Shown piece by piece: positions 35,177-43,297 of a stretch of DNA of 64,000 nucleotides; within the stretch, counting starts at the first letter, position 1, and each line of letters starts with the position of its first letter. Where the stretch lies: assembly GCF_017599385.1 (NCBI RefSeq), contig NZ_JAGFPK010000001.1:1-64000 (forward strand), in the 5' to 3' direction. The stretch comes from Ciceribacter sp. L1K22 (lineage in GTDB: Bacteria > Pseudomonadota > Alphaproteobacteria > Rhizobiales > Rhizobiaceae). The position numbers were made by a program, and so were the translations under genes. The notes under the pieces are model-generated. The model saw only the letters and a program-made list of their open reading frames with translations, was not told where the DNA came from and ran no database searches.

Positions 35177-38101
35177 ATGCCGGATACCGCACTGCTTGAG
35201 CGAACGGCGCTGCCGCGACCATCCATATCGGCGGAGCATGCGGCGGAGATTCTCGAGCGGCATTACGGTATCCAGGGGACCATCCGGGAACTCGGCAGCC
35301 AGCAGGATCGCAACTACCTCGTCGACACCGGTGAAGACAGGTTCGTTCTCAAGATTTGTCATTCGGAATACGCAACGAGGGAACTTGAGGCGCAGAACCA
35401 TGCCATGCGCCATCTCGCGCGACAAGAAAACATGCCTCGGGTGCCGCAGCCGGTGGCAAACGGCGCTGGGGCGGAAATCTTCCGCGAAACTGTCGACGGG
35501 CGTGATTATCAGTTCCGGCTGCTGACCTTCCTCGATGGTGAACCGCTGACGAGGCGCAAACACCTCGCAGAACCCGTCGTCCGGCAACTCGGCACGCTGT
35601 CCGCTCGCGTGGCGACCGGATTGGCGGAATTCCGGCATCCCGGACTGGAGAGAGACCTGCAATGGGACCTGAGAAAGGCCGGACCCATTGCGCTTTCGCT
35701 TCTTGCCGGATTAAACGATCACCAGAAACGCGACCGCATCGCCAAGGCCATGATCGCAGCCATGCGCCGTCTGAAGCCGCTGACGTCGGACCTTCGCACG
35801 CAGGCGATTCATCACGATATAACCGACGACAACGTGGTCGGGATGCCTCAAAGAGATGGGCGTGTGCATCCCGATGGGGTCATCGACTTTGGCGACGTGC
35901 TGAATGGATGGCTCGTAGCCGATCTCGCCGTGACCTGCGCATCGCTGCTGCACCATGCCGATGGCGATCCCTTCTACATTCTTCCGGCAATCGAGGCCTA
36001 CCACGCCATCTATCCTTTGAAAGAGAGCGAACTCAGGGCCTTGTGGCCGCTGGTCGTGGCGCGCGCCGGCATCCTCGTCGCAAGCAGCGAGAAGCAGCTG
36101 TCGATCGAACCGGACAACGACTATGTGCTCGGCAACATCGAGCACGAATGGACGATTTTCGATATAGCCACCTCCGTCCCATTATCGCTGATGGAAACTG
36201 CGATCCTCCGGCGCCTGGGTCTCGGGCGAGACATGACATTGCCAGCCATCGGCCGGCTGTTGCCGGATTTGCCGCCGGAACAGTTCGGGCTCACGGATCT
36301 GTCGGTGCAAAGTCTCGACTTCATTGCGGACAATTGGGCGGACCAGGAAATCGACTGGAAGCTCCTGGCGAAGGCCGCCGCTTCGACGGGGGTCGCAACC
36401 ACGCGCTATGGCGAACATAGACTCTCCTACACGAAGGTGAGAAGCGAGCGCGAACCCGCTACGTTCGCCCTGCACGTTGACGTCTGCCTGCCGGCTGCGT
36501 CGCGCGCGATTGCACCATTCGCCGCCGTTATCAGCCGCAATGGTCATCGCCTCATGCTGCGGTCGGACGACCTCGTCCTGCACGTGGACGGCCTGGATTG
36601 CCCCCTTGATGAGGGTATGACGGTCGACGCTGGACAAGACATCGGCCTGATCGCCGGCGAGCCCGGGTCCGTTGGCGGACTTCGTCTGCAGTTGTGCCGG
36701 GATCCCGACCTTGTTCCACCCTTGTTCTCGCGCCCCAGCCATGCCGGCGCATGGTCGGACCTTTGCCCCTCTCCATCCGCCCTCCTCGGGCTAGACATTG
36801 AGGCACCGCCTCTGCGTCAAGAGGAGCTGCTTGCACTGCGCCACCGACATTTCGCGAAGCCGCAAAAGAACTATTATGCCCACCCGCCCGAGATCGAGCG
36901 CGGCTGGAAGGAGCATATGTTTGCCATCGACGGCCGGTCTTATCTCGACATGGTCAACAACGTGGCAATCCTGGGCCATGGCGACCCGAGGCTCGCCCGC
37001 GCCGTTGGTCGGCAATGGGCGATGCTGAACACAAACTCCCGTTTCCACTACGCTGCCGTAGCAGAATTTTCAGCGAGGCTTGCTCAGTTGGCGCCGAACC
37101 CGCTGGATACCGTATTCCTGGTCAACAGCGGTTCGGAAGCCGTGGATCTGGCTCTGCGTCTTGCATGGGCCCATACCGGCTCACGCAACACGATCAGTCT
37201 GCTGGAGGCCTACCACGGCTGGACCGTCGCCAGCGATGCGGTATCGACTTCCATTGCCGACAACCCGCGGGCGCTCGAAACGCGACCGGACTGGGTTCAT
37301 CCGGTCACGGCACCAAACACGTATCGCGGACCCTTCCGGGGGCCGCAGTCGACACATCACTATCTCGAATCGGTCCGCGCCAAATTGGAGGAAATCGACG
37401 AGAGCGGCGGGGGTTTGGCAGGTTTCGTTTGCGAAAGCGTCTATGGCAATGCCGGTGGCATACCTCTTCCGCCCGGATATCTGAAGGAAGTCTATGCCCT
37501 CGTTCGCGAGCGGGGCGGCGTCTGCATAGCCGACGAGGTACAGGTCGGATACGGTCGGCTCGGCCACCACTTCTGGGGATTCGAGCAGCAGTCAGTGGTT
37601 CCCGATATCATCACCCTCGCGAAGGGCATGGGTAATGGCCAGCCGCTCGGCGCCGTCATTACCACACGGGCGATCGCCGACAGCCTCGAACGGGAGGGCT
37701 ATTTTTTCTCTTCCGCGGGAGGAAGCCCGGTCAGTTGTGTCGTGGGGATGACAATTCTCGACATCATGCGCGACGACCGCCTCCAGGAAAATGCACAGAT
37801 CGTTGGCGATCACCTGAAGGCCCGACTCGAGGCCATCGTCCAGCGTTTCCCCCTCGCCGGCGCCGTTCACGGGATGGGACTGTATCTCGGACTGGAATTC
37901 GTCCGTGATCGCGAGACGCTCGAACCGGCTACGGAGGAGACAGCAGGAATCTGCGATCGCCTGCTCTCTCTCGGCGTCATCATGCAGCCCACCGGAGATC
38001 ACCTGAACGTCTTGAAGATAAAACCACCGCTTTGCCTGTCGCGCGAAAGCGCCGACTTCTTCGCCGACATGCTCGAAAAGGTTCTTTCGGAGGGCTGGTA
38101 G
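35177..38101 (+). CDS. Kinase / class III aminotransferase-type phospho-lyase fusion
   Basis: This 974-residue fusion has three parts. Residues about 20-310 form an aminoglycoside-phosphotransferase-type kinase: RNYLVDTGEDRFVLKICHSE, catalytic IHHDITDDNVVG, metal-binding VIDFGDV. The middle part, about 390-535, resembles a degenerate M23/lipoyl-like beta domain (APFAAVISRNGHRLMLRSDD). Residues about 545-974 are a class III PLP enzyme: FLVNSGSEAVDLALRLAW, YHGWTVASDAVS, IADEVQVGYGRLG and the PLP lysine Lys816 in LAKGMGNGQPLGAV. Separate animal relatives are hydroxylysine kinase and the O-phospho-amino-alcohol lyases. A phosphorylate-then-eliminate route for an amino alcohol such as ethanolamine or 5-hydroxylysine is therefore likely; the substrate is unknown. 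Confidence 0.9.
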   Translation: MPDTALLERTALPRPSISAEHAAEILERHYGIQGTIRELGSQQDRNYLVDTGEDRFVLKICHSEYATRELEAQNHAMRHLARQENMPRVPQPVANGAGAEIFRETVDGRDYQFRLLTFLDGEPLTRRKHLAEPVVRQLGTLSARVATGLAEFRHPGLERDLQWDLRKAGPIALSLLAGLNDHQKRDRIAKAMIAAMRRLKPLTSDLRTQAIHHDITDDNVVGMPQRDGRVHPDGVIDFGDVLNGWLVADLAVTCASLLHHADGDPFYILPAIEAYHAIYPLKESELRALWPLVVARAGILVASSEKQLSIEPDNDYVLGNIEHEWTIFDIATSVPLSLMETAILRRLGLGRDMTLPAIGRLLPDLPPEQFGLTDLSVQSLDFIADNWADQEIDWKLLAKAAASTGVATTRYGEHRLSYTKVRSEREPATFALHVDVCLPAASRAIAPFAAVISRNGHRLMLRSDDLVLHVDGLDCPLDEGMTVDAGQDIGLIAGEPGSVGGLRLQLCRDPDLVPPLFSRPSHAGAWSDLCPSPSALLGLDIEAPPLRQEELLALRHRHFAKPQKNYYAHPPEIERGWKEHMFAIDGRSYLDMVNNVAILGHGDPRLARAVGRQWAMLNTNSRFHYAAVAEFSARLAQLAPNPLDTVFLVNSGSEAVDLALRLAWAHTGSRNTISLLEAYHGWTVASDAVSTSIADNPRALETRPDWVHPVTAPNTYRGPFRGPQSTHHYLESVRAKLEEIDESGGGLAGFVCESVYGNAGGIPLPPGYLKEVYALVRERGGVCIADEVQVGYGRLGHHFWGFEQQSVVPDIITLAKGMGNGQPLGAVITTRAIADSLEREGYFFSSAGGSPVSCVVGMTILDIMRDDRLQENAQIVGDHLKARLEAIVQRFPLAGAVHGMGLYLGLEFVRDRETLEPATEETAGICDRLLSLGVIMQPTGDHLNVLKIKPPLCLSRESADFFADMLEKVLSEGW

Positions 38102-38167
38102 GATATGTACGTCGCCAACCACCCACCCATTTCTTTGAGATGACATAGAATTACGGTAGCCTCGGCT

Positions 38168-39094
38168 ATGGCCAAAATACTTTCCATCGCACTGAACCCA
38201 GCAATCGACATTTCTGGCGAGGCCGAAAAGGTCCAGCACACCCACAAGACCCGCACCCATAACCAACAGCAACATCCCGGTGGCGGTGGCGTCAACGTCG
38301 CGCGCGTGATCGCGGAACTGGGCGGCACCTGTGATTTGCTCTACCTGTCCGGTGGAGCCACAGGAACATTGCTGAACGCGATGCTCGAACCCTTGCCGAT
38401 CGGGCTGAAGCCGTTTCCGATGCACGATCCCGTCCGTGTCGCTTACAACGTCCGGGACATGTCGACCAATCTCGAATACCGTTTCGTACCGGAGGGGCCC
38501 CTGGTCACCCAGGAGGAACTGGCGGCCGTCTTCGATGCGGTGGAGACGAGCGAGGCGGACTATGTCGTTGCCAGTGGCAGCCTGCCGCGCGGCGCGCATG
38601 AAGATACCTATGCGCGCATGGCCGACATCGTGAGCCGGCGAGGCGCACGTTTCATCCTGGATACCTCGGGAGAGGCTTTGAAGGCCACTCTACGGCAGTC
38701 TCACATCTTCCTGGTCAAGCCAAGTTTCGGCGAACTCCAGAGTTTCGTCGGGCGCAAGTTGCACCACGGCAATGTAGGTCCCGTAGCGCAGACGCTGACC
38801 AGGGATGGCGTTGCCGACTATATTGCGGTTACCCTCGGAGGCGATGGTGCGATCCTGGCCACTGCCGACGAGATCATCCATCTGCCGGCGATCGAAGTAG
38901 CGGTGCAGTCTGCGGTCGGTGCCGGCGACAGTTTTGTCGCCGCGATGACCTGGGCGATATCGCAAGGCTGGAATGTCGAACAGGCCTTCCGCTTCGGAGT
39001 GGCGGCTGGCGCTGCTACCGTCATGACGTCAGGCACGGAACTCTGCCGCCGTCAGGACGTCAATGACCTCTACGCGAGCCATGCCGGCTGCTGA
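38168..39094 (+). CDS. pfkB: PfkB-family 6-phosphofructokinase-like sugar kinase
   Basis: This is a 308-residue ribokinase-fold kinase. MAKILSIALNPAIDISGEAE is the typical PfkB/1-phosphofructokinase N-terminus. The sugar-phosphate-binding glycine motif is HPGGGGVNVARVIAELGG, and the C-terminal catalytic motif SAVGAGDSFVAAM carries the base Asp. It most resembles phosphofructokinase II, though 1-phosphofructokinase or tagatose-6-phosphate kinase activity cannot be excluded. It is an independent gene with 66 bases to its upstream neighbour, and no sugar operon is present around it. Confidence 0.88.
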   Translation: MAKILSIALNPAIDISGEAEKVQHTHKTRTHNQQQHPGGGGVNVARVIAELGGTCDLLYLSGGATGTLLNAMLEPLPIGLKPFPMHDPVRVAYNVRDMSTNLEYRFVPEGPLVTQEELAAVFDAVETSEADYVVASGSLPRGAHEDTYARMADIVSRRGARFILDTSGEALKATLRQSHIFLVKPSFGELQSFVGRKLHHGNVGPVAQTLTRDGVADYIAVTLGGDGAILATADEIIHLPAIEVAVQSAVGAGDSFVAAMTWAISQGWNVEQAFRFGVAAGAATVMTSGTELCRRQDVNDLYASHAGC

Positions 39095-39147
39095 CTGACA
39101 CTGGATGGCATGTCCGTCGGCCTGCGACGCTCGGCGACCAAGTTATT

Positions 39148-39168
39148 ACTTGTCATTTCAACTCAAGT
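39148..39168. promoter_or_regulatory. Inverted repeat upstream of exbB
   Basis: ACTTG (39148-39152) and CAAGT (39164-39168) flank eleven bases in a locally AT-rich stretch about 90 bases before exbB. It could bind an iron regulator such as RirA or Irr, but it matches neither consensus clearly. This is positional inference only. Confidence 0.25.
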
Positions 39169-39255
39169 TTATTATCGGAGAACCATCGCCGCATTGCTTG
39201 GCGCGCGATGCCATGCCGCGTGTCAAACGTATCAATTTTTTGAAAGGGCGTCCCG

Positions 39256-40245
39256 ATGATCGATCGCCGGATGGGACAGACCATCGCGTTTCTTTTCGTT
39301 CTGTGTGCCGTAGTCGCCGGACCGCGCGCGGCGTTTTCCCAGGCGGCACAGACACCCGCCACAAGTTCCGCATCGACGGAGGCAATGTCGCCACCTCAAC
39401 CGATGTCCGTCGAGCAGTCGACTCCAGCCACGACCATTCCTTCCCCAACGCCGGAAAAACAGTCCGTCGCGACGGATGTGGAAGCCACCGAAGCCGGACC
39501 GGCGATCTCCACTGCCCGGGCAGACATCCCGCATGATCTGTCTCCCGTGGGCATGTTTCTCGCCGCCGACTGGGTCGTGAAGTCGGTGATGATCTCGCTT
39601 GCCTTCGCATCGCTGGTCACCTGGACTGTATGGCTGGCAAAATCGCTGCAGATGGCCGGTGCGCGTGGCCGGGCGACGGGAGCGCTGAAGCGGATCGGCA
39701 GCGCCCGCACCCTCGACGCAGCACTTCAGGCGGTTGGCAAACGTCGTGGCGTCGTCCCGACAATGCTTCAGGCCGCACACGAAGAACTCAGATACTGCGA
39801 CGCCGCGATCGATCACTCTGGCAATTCCGGCGTCAAGGAACGTGTGGGTTCGGCCTTATCGCGCATAGAAATCCGCGCCGGCCGTCGCATGGCGAAGGGC
39901 ACAGGCGTACTGGCAACGATCGGCTCGACCGCACCGTTTGTCGGCCTGTTCGGTACCGTCTGGGGGATCATGAACTCCTTCATCGGGATTTCCGAATCCA
40001 ACACCACGAACCTCGCGGTGGTCGCACCGGGGATCGCCGAAGCTCTCCTCGCCACAGCCATCGGCCTCGTCGCGGCCATTCCGGCCGTCATCATCTACAA
40101 CGTCTTCGCCCGTTCGATCACCGGGTATCGGCAACTGCTCGGCGATGCTGCCGCCGAAATCGAACGCCTGGTCAGCCGCGACCTCGATTTCCGTAAAGTT
40201 CCGGGGACGGCAGCGGCCGCCAAGATAAAACTTGTGACGGAGTAG
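39256..40245 (+). CDS. exbB: TonB-system proton-channel subunit ExbB
   Basis: This 329-residue inner-membrane protein of the MotA/TolQ/ExbB family forms the proton channel with ExbD to energise TonB. An N-terminal signal sequence (MGQTIAFLFVLCAVVAG...AAFSQ) and a Pro/Ser/Thr-rich periplasmic stretch (about 30-100) precede the channel domain, a layout common in alphaproteobacteria. Membrane segments are WVVKSVMISLAFASLVTW, GVLATIGSTAPFVGLFGTVW and ALLATAIGLVAAIPAVIIYN. GIMNSFIGISES is a family signature. A second ATG lies five codons in. It is first in exbB-exbD-tonB. Confidence 0.95.
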   Translation: MIDRRMGQTIAFLFVLCAVVAGPRAAFSQAAQTPATSSASTEAMSPPQPMSVEQSTPATTIPSPTPEKQSVATDVEATEAGPAISTARADIPHDLSPVGMFLAADWVVKSVMISLAFASLVTWTVWLAKSLQMAGARGRATGALKRIGSARTLDAALQAVGKRRGVVPTMLQAAHEELRYCDAAIDHSGNSGVKERVGSALSRIEIRAGRRMAKGTGVLATIGSTAPFVGLFGTVWGIMNSFIGISESNTTNLAVVAPGIAEALLATAIGLVAAIPAVIIYNVFARSITGYRQLLGDAAAEIERLVSRDLDFRKVPGTAAAAKIKLVTE

Positions 40246-40249
40246 GAGC

Positions 40250-40720
40250 ATGGCCGGCGGAATCCGTGAAAACAATGGCGCCGACGAGCTGGTCGAGAAC
40301 CATGAGATAAACGTCACACCGTTCATCGACGTCATGCTCGTTCTCCTGATCATCTTCATGGTCGCGGCACCGCTGGCGACAGTCGATGTCAACGTCGACC
40401 TGCCGGCATCGACCGCGACCCCGGCAGAGAGACCGGACGAACCCGTTTATGTCACCTTGCAGGCGGACCGGACGTTGAACCTGAACAACGATCTTGTCGC
40501 CTCCGAGGGACTGGCCCGCGAACTAGACCGGGTAACCTCCGGTAACAAGGAAACGCGTATATTCCTGCGAGCCGACAAGACGGTCGGCTACGGGGAGTTC
40601 ATGGATGTGATGAACCTTCTCCGCGACGCCGGATACCTCAAGATCGCCCTGGTCGGTCTGGAGACCATCCCGCAGCCGGTGTCGCCGGCAGAGGAGACCC
40701 CGCAAGAGGAACCGCGCTGA
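40250..40720 (+). CDS. exbD: TonB-system subunit ExbD
   Basis: This 156-residue biopolymer-transport protein has one membrane helix, EINVTPFIDVMLVLLIIFMV, which contains the proton-carrying Asp (FIDVML). A periplasmic TolR-like domain follows (PVYVTLQADRTLNLNNDLVA; LRADKTVGYGEFMDVMNLLR). The C-terminal tail is short and Pro/Glu-rich. It lies four bases after exbB, and its stop overlaps the tonB start by one base, so the three are translated together. Confidence 0.95.
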   Translation: MAGGIRENNGADELVENHEINVTPFIDVMLVLLIIFMVAAPLATVDVNVDLPASTATPAERPDEPVYVTLQADRTLNLNNDLVASEGLARELDRVTSGNKETRIFLRADKTVGYGEFMDVMNLLRDAGYLKIALVGLETIPQPVSPAEETPQEEPR

Positions 40721-41661
40721 TGCCGTCAGGTCACCTGCGTAAAAGCGCGTCATTGGGCGAACTGGCGCTGTGGACCGCCGCCGGTCTGGTGGTGTTTGCG
40801 GCGCATGCGGGTGCTGTCATGGCGGTGCTGCAGGAACCGCCTCCGGCTACGGCGGATTCCGCGCCTCCGGCAGCGATCATGATCGAGCTGGCAGCCGAAC
40901 CGGAAGCGATCGAGACGGACGAAACCCAGCTCGTTCCGGATGAGGTCGACGCCGAAGAGATCAAGACCGAAACGATAGAGCCACCGAAGGAGGCTGTGGA
41001 AGAACCTCCGCCGGAACCGCAACCTTTGCCCGAGCCCGTAGAGGAGCCGATACCGGAAGCGACGCCCGAACCTGAACCCGAGGTCGTCGAAAAAGTGGAA
41101 GAACCGCTGCCTGAGCCCCCAGAGGAGCTTGAGCCGCTTCCGGAACCGGTGGAGGAAATCGATCCGATCGAAGAGATGGCACTCGCGCAACTCGAAAACG
41201 TCGAGGTGCCACTCCCGATGGCGCGGCCGCCGCTTCCCGAAAAGCCGAAGGACAAGCCGAAGAAGGTTGAAAAACCCGCTCCGGCAGCCTCGCAGGCTGC
41301 CCGCAAGGCGAAGGCTGAGGTTAAGCAGTCAAATCGCGTGGCTGCCTCACAAACCAGCAGCACCGCGGGCAATGCGTCCGTGTCGCCGGCGAAATGGCAG
41401 TCGCGACTGATGTCCCACCTGGAACGGCGCAAGCGATATCCGTCGGAGGCTCGGAAGAAGAAAGAAGAAGGAACGGCCTACGTCCGCTTCACCATCGACA
41501 CCTCGGGAAATGTTCTGTCGGTCTCCCTGTCTCGGTCATCGGGATACCCGTCGCTGGATCAGGCCGTTGTCGACATGGTGCGGCGTGCATCCCCCGTGCC
41601 CGCCCCACCTCCGGGTGCCAACAGGACGATCGTGGCGCCGGTGCGATTTAACCTGCGCTGA
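40720..41661 (+). CDS. tonB: TonB energy-transducing protein
   Basis: This 313-residue TonB has a single N-terminal helix (LALWTAAGLVVFAAHAGAVMA) and a long periplasmic span dominated by Glu-Pro repeats (about residues 60-150, PEPVEEPIPEATPEPEPEV). A Lys-Pro section follows (about 165-190). The C-terminal TonB domain reads RKRYPSEARKKKEEGTAYVR, GNVLSVSLSRSSGYPSLDQA and PVPAPPPGANRTIVAPVRF. It transmits energy to outer-membrane siderophore or vitamin receptors; none is encoded in the window. Its last 14 bases overlap the convergent kinase gene. Confidence 0.95.
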   Translation: MPSGHLRKSASLGELALWTAAGLVVFAAHAGAVMAVLQEPPPATADSAPPAAIMIELAAEPEAIETDETQLVPDEVDAEEIKTETIEPPKEAVEEPPPEPQPLPEPVEEPIPEATPEPEPEVVEKVEEPLPEPPEELEPLPEPVEEIDPIEEMALAQLENVEVPLPMARPPLPEKPKDKPKKVEKPAPAASQAARKAKAEVKQSNRVAASQTSSTAGNASVSPAKWQSRLMSHLERRKRYPSEARKKKEEGTAYVRFTIDTSGNVLSVSLSRSSGYPSLDQAVVDMVRRASPVPAPPPGANRTIVAPVRFNLR

Positions 41662-43198
41662 GCTCCAAGACCGCGTTCACAACCTGATCGATCGGACGGC
41701 TGGTATCGATACGGTGCCAGCGAAGATCGCCAGGATCCCTGAGCAACTGGCGATGCAGGACGTCAAGGTTGGCGTCGGACGGCCCCTTGTGACGCGAGAT
41801 GACGCGGGACGCAAGCGTCTCCGAATCCGCTTCCAGCCATATGCCGGTGAAAGGCACGCCAAGCTTCGCCGCAAGAGCTTCCGTCGCGCTGCGCTCCTCT
41901 TCCCGATCGAAAACCGCATTGATGATCACGGTTCCGCCCGCCATCAGAAGCCGCTCCGCTTTCTCGCGCAGCGCGTCGTAGACTTTCTGCGAAACATTCT
42001 CCTGATAGGCCGCCAACGGTAGGCGCTCGTTCGGACTTACGCCAAACATCGCCTTGCGGATGCGATCGCTTTCCTCGATCCGGGCACCAGGCGCACCGCC
42101 GACAAGAGGTGCCAGCCTCTCCGAAACAGTCGATTTCCCCGTACCGCTGAGGCCACCGACCACAACGAAGTGCGGCTGCCGCGGTGCCAGTAGGCTTTCG
42201 GCCAACGCGAAATAGGACCGCGCCGACCTGGCGAGTTTGCCGAGATCTCCGGCACCTTCCTCGACCTGGGTTGCGGTCACGTGGGCGCGGACGGCCGCCC
42301 GGACCGCCATGAAGAAAGGCAGCAACGGGTAGCCCTCCTCGTCGGCTGTCTGGTCAAGATACCGGTTCATGACGATGCTGGCGAGGTCGGCATGTCCGCG
42401 ATGCCAGAGATCCATGAGCAAGAACGCGAGGTCATAGAGAACATCGACTGTGGCGATCTGGTCGTTGAAATCAATGCAGTCGAAAAGCCGCGGCCCGGCC
42501 GGGCTCATCACGATGTTTCTGAGATGCAGATCGCCATGACACAGCCTGACCTTGCCCGCTTTTTCGCGTTCATCGAGCGTCCGGGCATGGTCTGCCCACA
42601 CGCGCCTGAATGTTCCGGTCAGTTCGGTGACACTTTCGGTGTCGAACACATGGGAGGTAGCGAAACCGGCCTCGTTGATCGTCAACACGCCGGCCATGTT
42701 TTGCGAGCCGCTTGTCTCCCGAACGACCGGAGCCGTTGCATGAAACCCCGCGATGATGGTCGCCGTCTCCTCCATCAGGGCAAGAGTGAGCTTGCCGTCC
42801 GCAGCCATTCGATCGAAAAGATCCTGCTGGGAAAACCGGACCATCTCGACCACGATATCCAGCGGTTCACCTGGCCCATCAAAGGCGAGACTGCCATCCG
42901 CCTGACGTGTGATAACGCGCACCCCCAGATAAAGCTCAGGTGTCGCGCGCCCATTCAGGTCCACCTCACGCTCGCAGTAGGTACGGCGCAGGGCGAGGCT
43001 TGAGAAGTCGACATAGGGCAGCCTGATCGCACGTTTCAGCTTGTAGGCCCGGTCTCCTGCAAGAAACACGATCGAAATATGGGTTTCGATCCGCCTGATG
43101 TCTTCGGAAAGACCATAGGTCTCAGGCGATTGTAGAAACGCGATGGCGTCAGACTGGTCCTCAATGTGCATTGGACGGTCCAGAAATTGCTGGGGCAT
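41648..43198 (-). CDS. APH-domain / P-loop kinase fusion
   Basis: This protein of about 516 residues has two halves. The N-terminal half is aminoglycoside-phosphotransferase-like: VFLAGDRAYKLKRAIRLPYV, catalytic RLCHGDLHLRNIVM, metal-binding LFDCIDFND. The C-terminal half is an AAA/zeta-toxin-type P-loop kinase: VVVGGLSGTGKSTVSERLAP, then EESDRIRKAMFG and VIINAVFDREEERSATEALA. This architecture is widespread but uncharacterised. It may phosphorylate a small molecule; antibiotic resistance should not be assumed. The start is uncertain: ATG 43198 is used, ATG 43171 or TTG 43213 are possible, and none has a clear ribosome-binding site. Confidence 0.88.
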   Translation of the reverse strand: MPQQFLDRPMHIEDQSDAIAFLQSPETYGLSEDIRRIETHISIVFLAGDRAYKLKRAIRLPYVDFSSLALRRTYCEREVDLNGRATPELYLGVRVITRQADGSLAFDGPGEPLDIVVEMVRFSQQDLFDRMAADGKLTLALMEETATIIAGFHATAPVVRETSGSQNMAGVLTINEAGFATSHVFDTESVTELTGTFRRVWADHARTLDEREKAGKVRLCHGDLHLRNIVMSPAGPRLFDCIDFNDQIATVDVLYDLAFLLMDLWHRGHADLASIVMNRYLDQTADEEGYPLLPFFMAVRAAVRAHVTATQVEEGAGDLGKLARSARSYFALAESLLAPRQPHFVVVGGLSGTGKSTVSERLAPLVGGAPGARIEESDRIRKAMFGVSPNERLPLAAYQENVSQKVYDALREKAERLLMAGGTVIINAVFDREEERSATEALAAKLGVPFTGIWLEADSETLASRVISRHKGPSDANLDVLHRQLLRDPGDLRWHRIDTSRPIDQVVNAVLELSAG

Positions 43199-43253
43199 CC
43201 GATACTGGCGCAAAGAATGGGCACTGACCAGAGTGGCAAACGCCGCAGGTGTG

Positions 43254-43287
43254 AAAAGGCCACGACCGACTGGGCGTGGCCTTTTCT
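43254..43287 (-). terminator. Bidirectional terminator after amaB
   Basis: AAAAGGCCACG (43254-43264) pairs with CGTGGCCTTTT (43275-43285). It lies eleven bases beyond the amaB stop. On the minus strand the stem ends in TTTT; the plus strand has TTTTCTTATT. Confidence 0.8.
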
Positions 43288-43297
43288 TATTGCATGA

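Noticed and set aside
40981..41160. Repetitive DNA in tonB as a possible tandem repeat or CRISPR-like array
   Set aside because: The repetition is at codon level (Glu-Pro repeats of TonB) with irregular units and no spacers.
41648..43198. Aminoglycoside resistance gene
   Set aside because: The APH-like domain is fused to a P-loop kinase in an uncharacterised housekeeping-type family; resistance is not supported.
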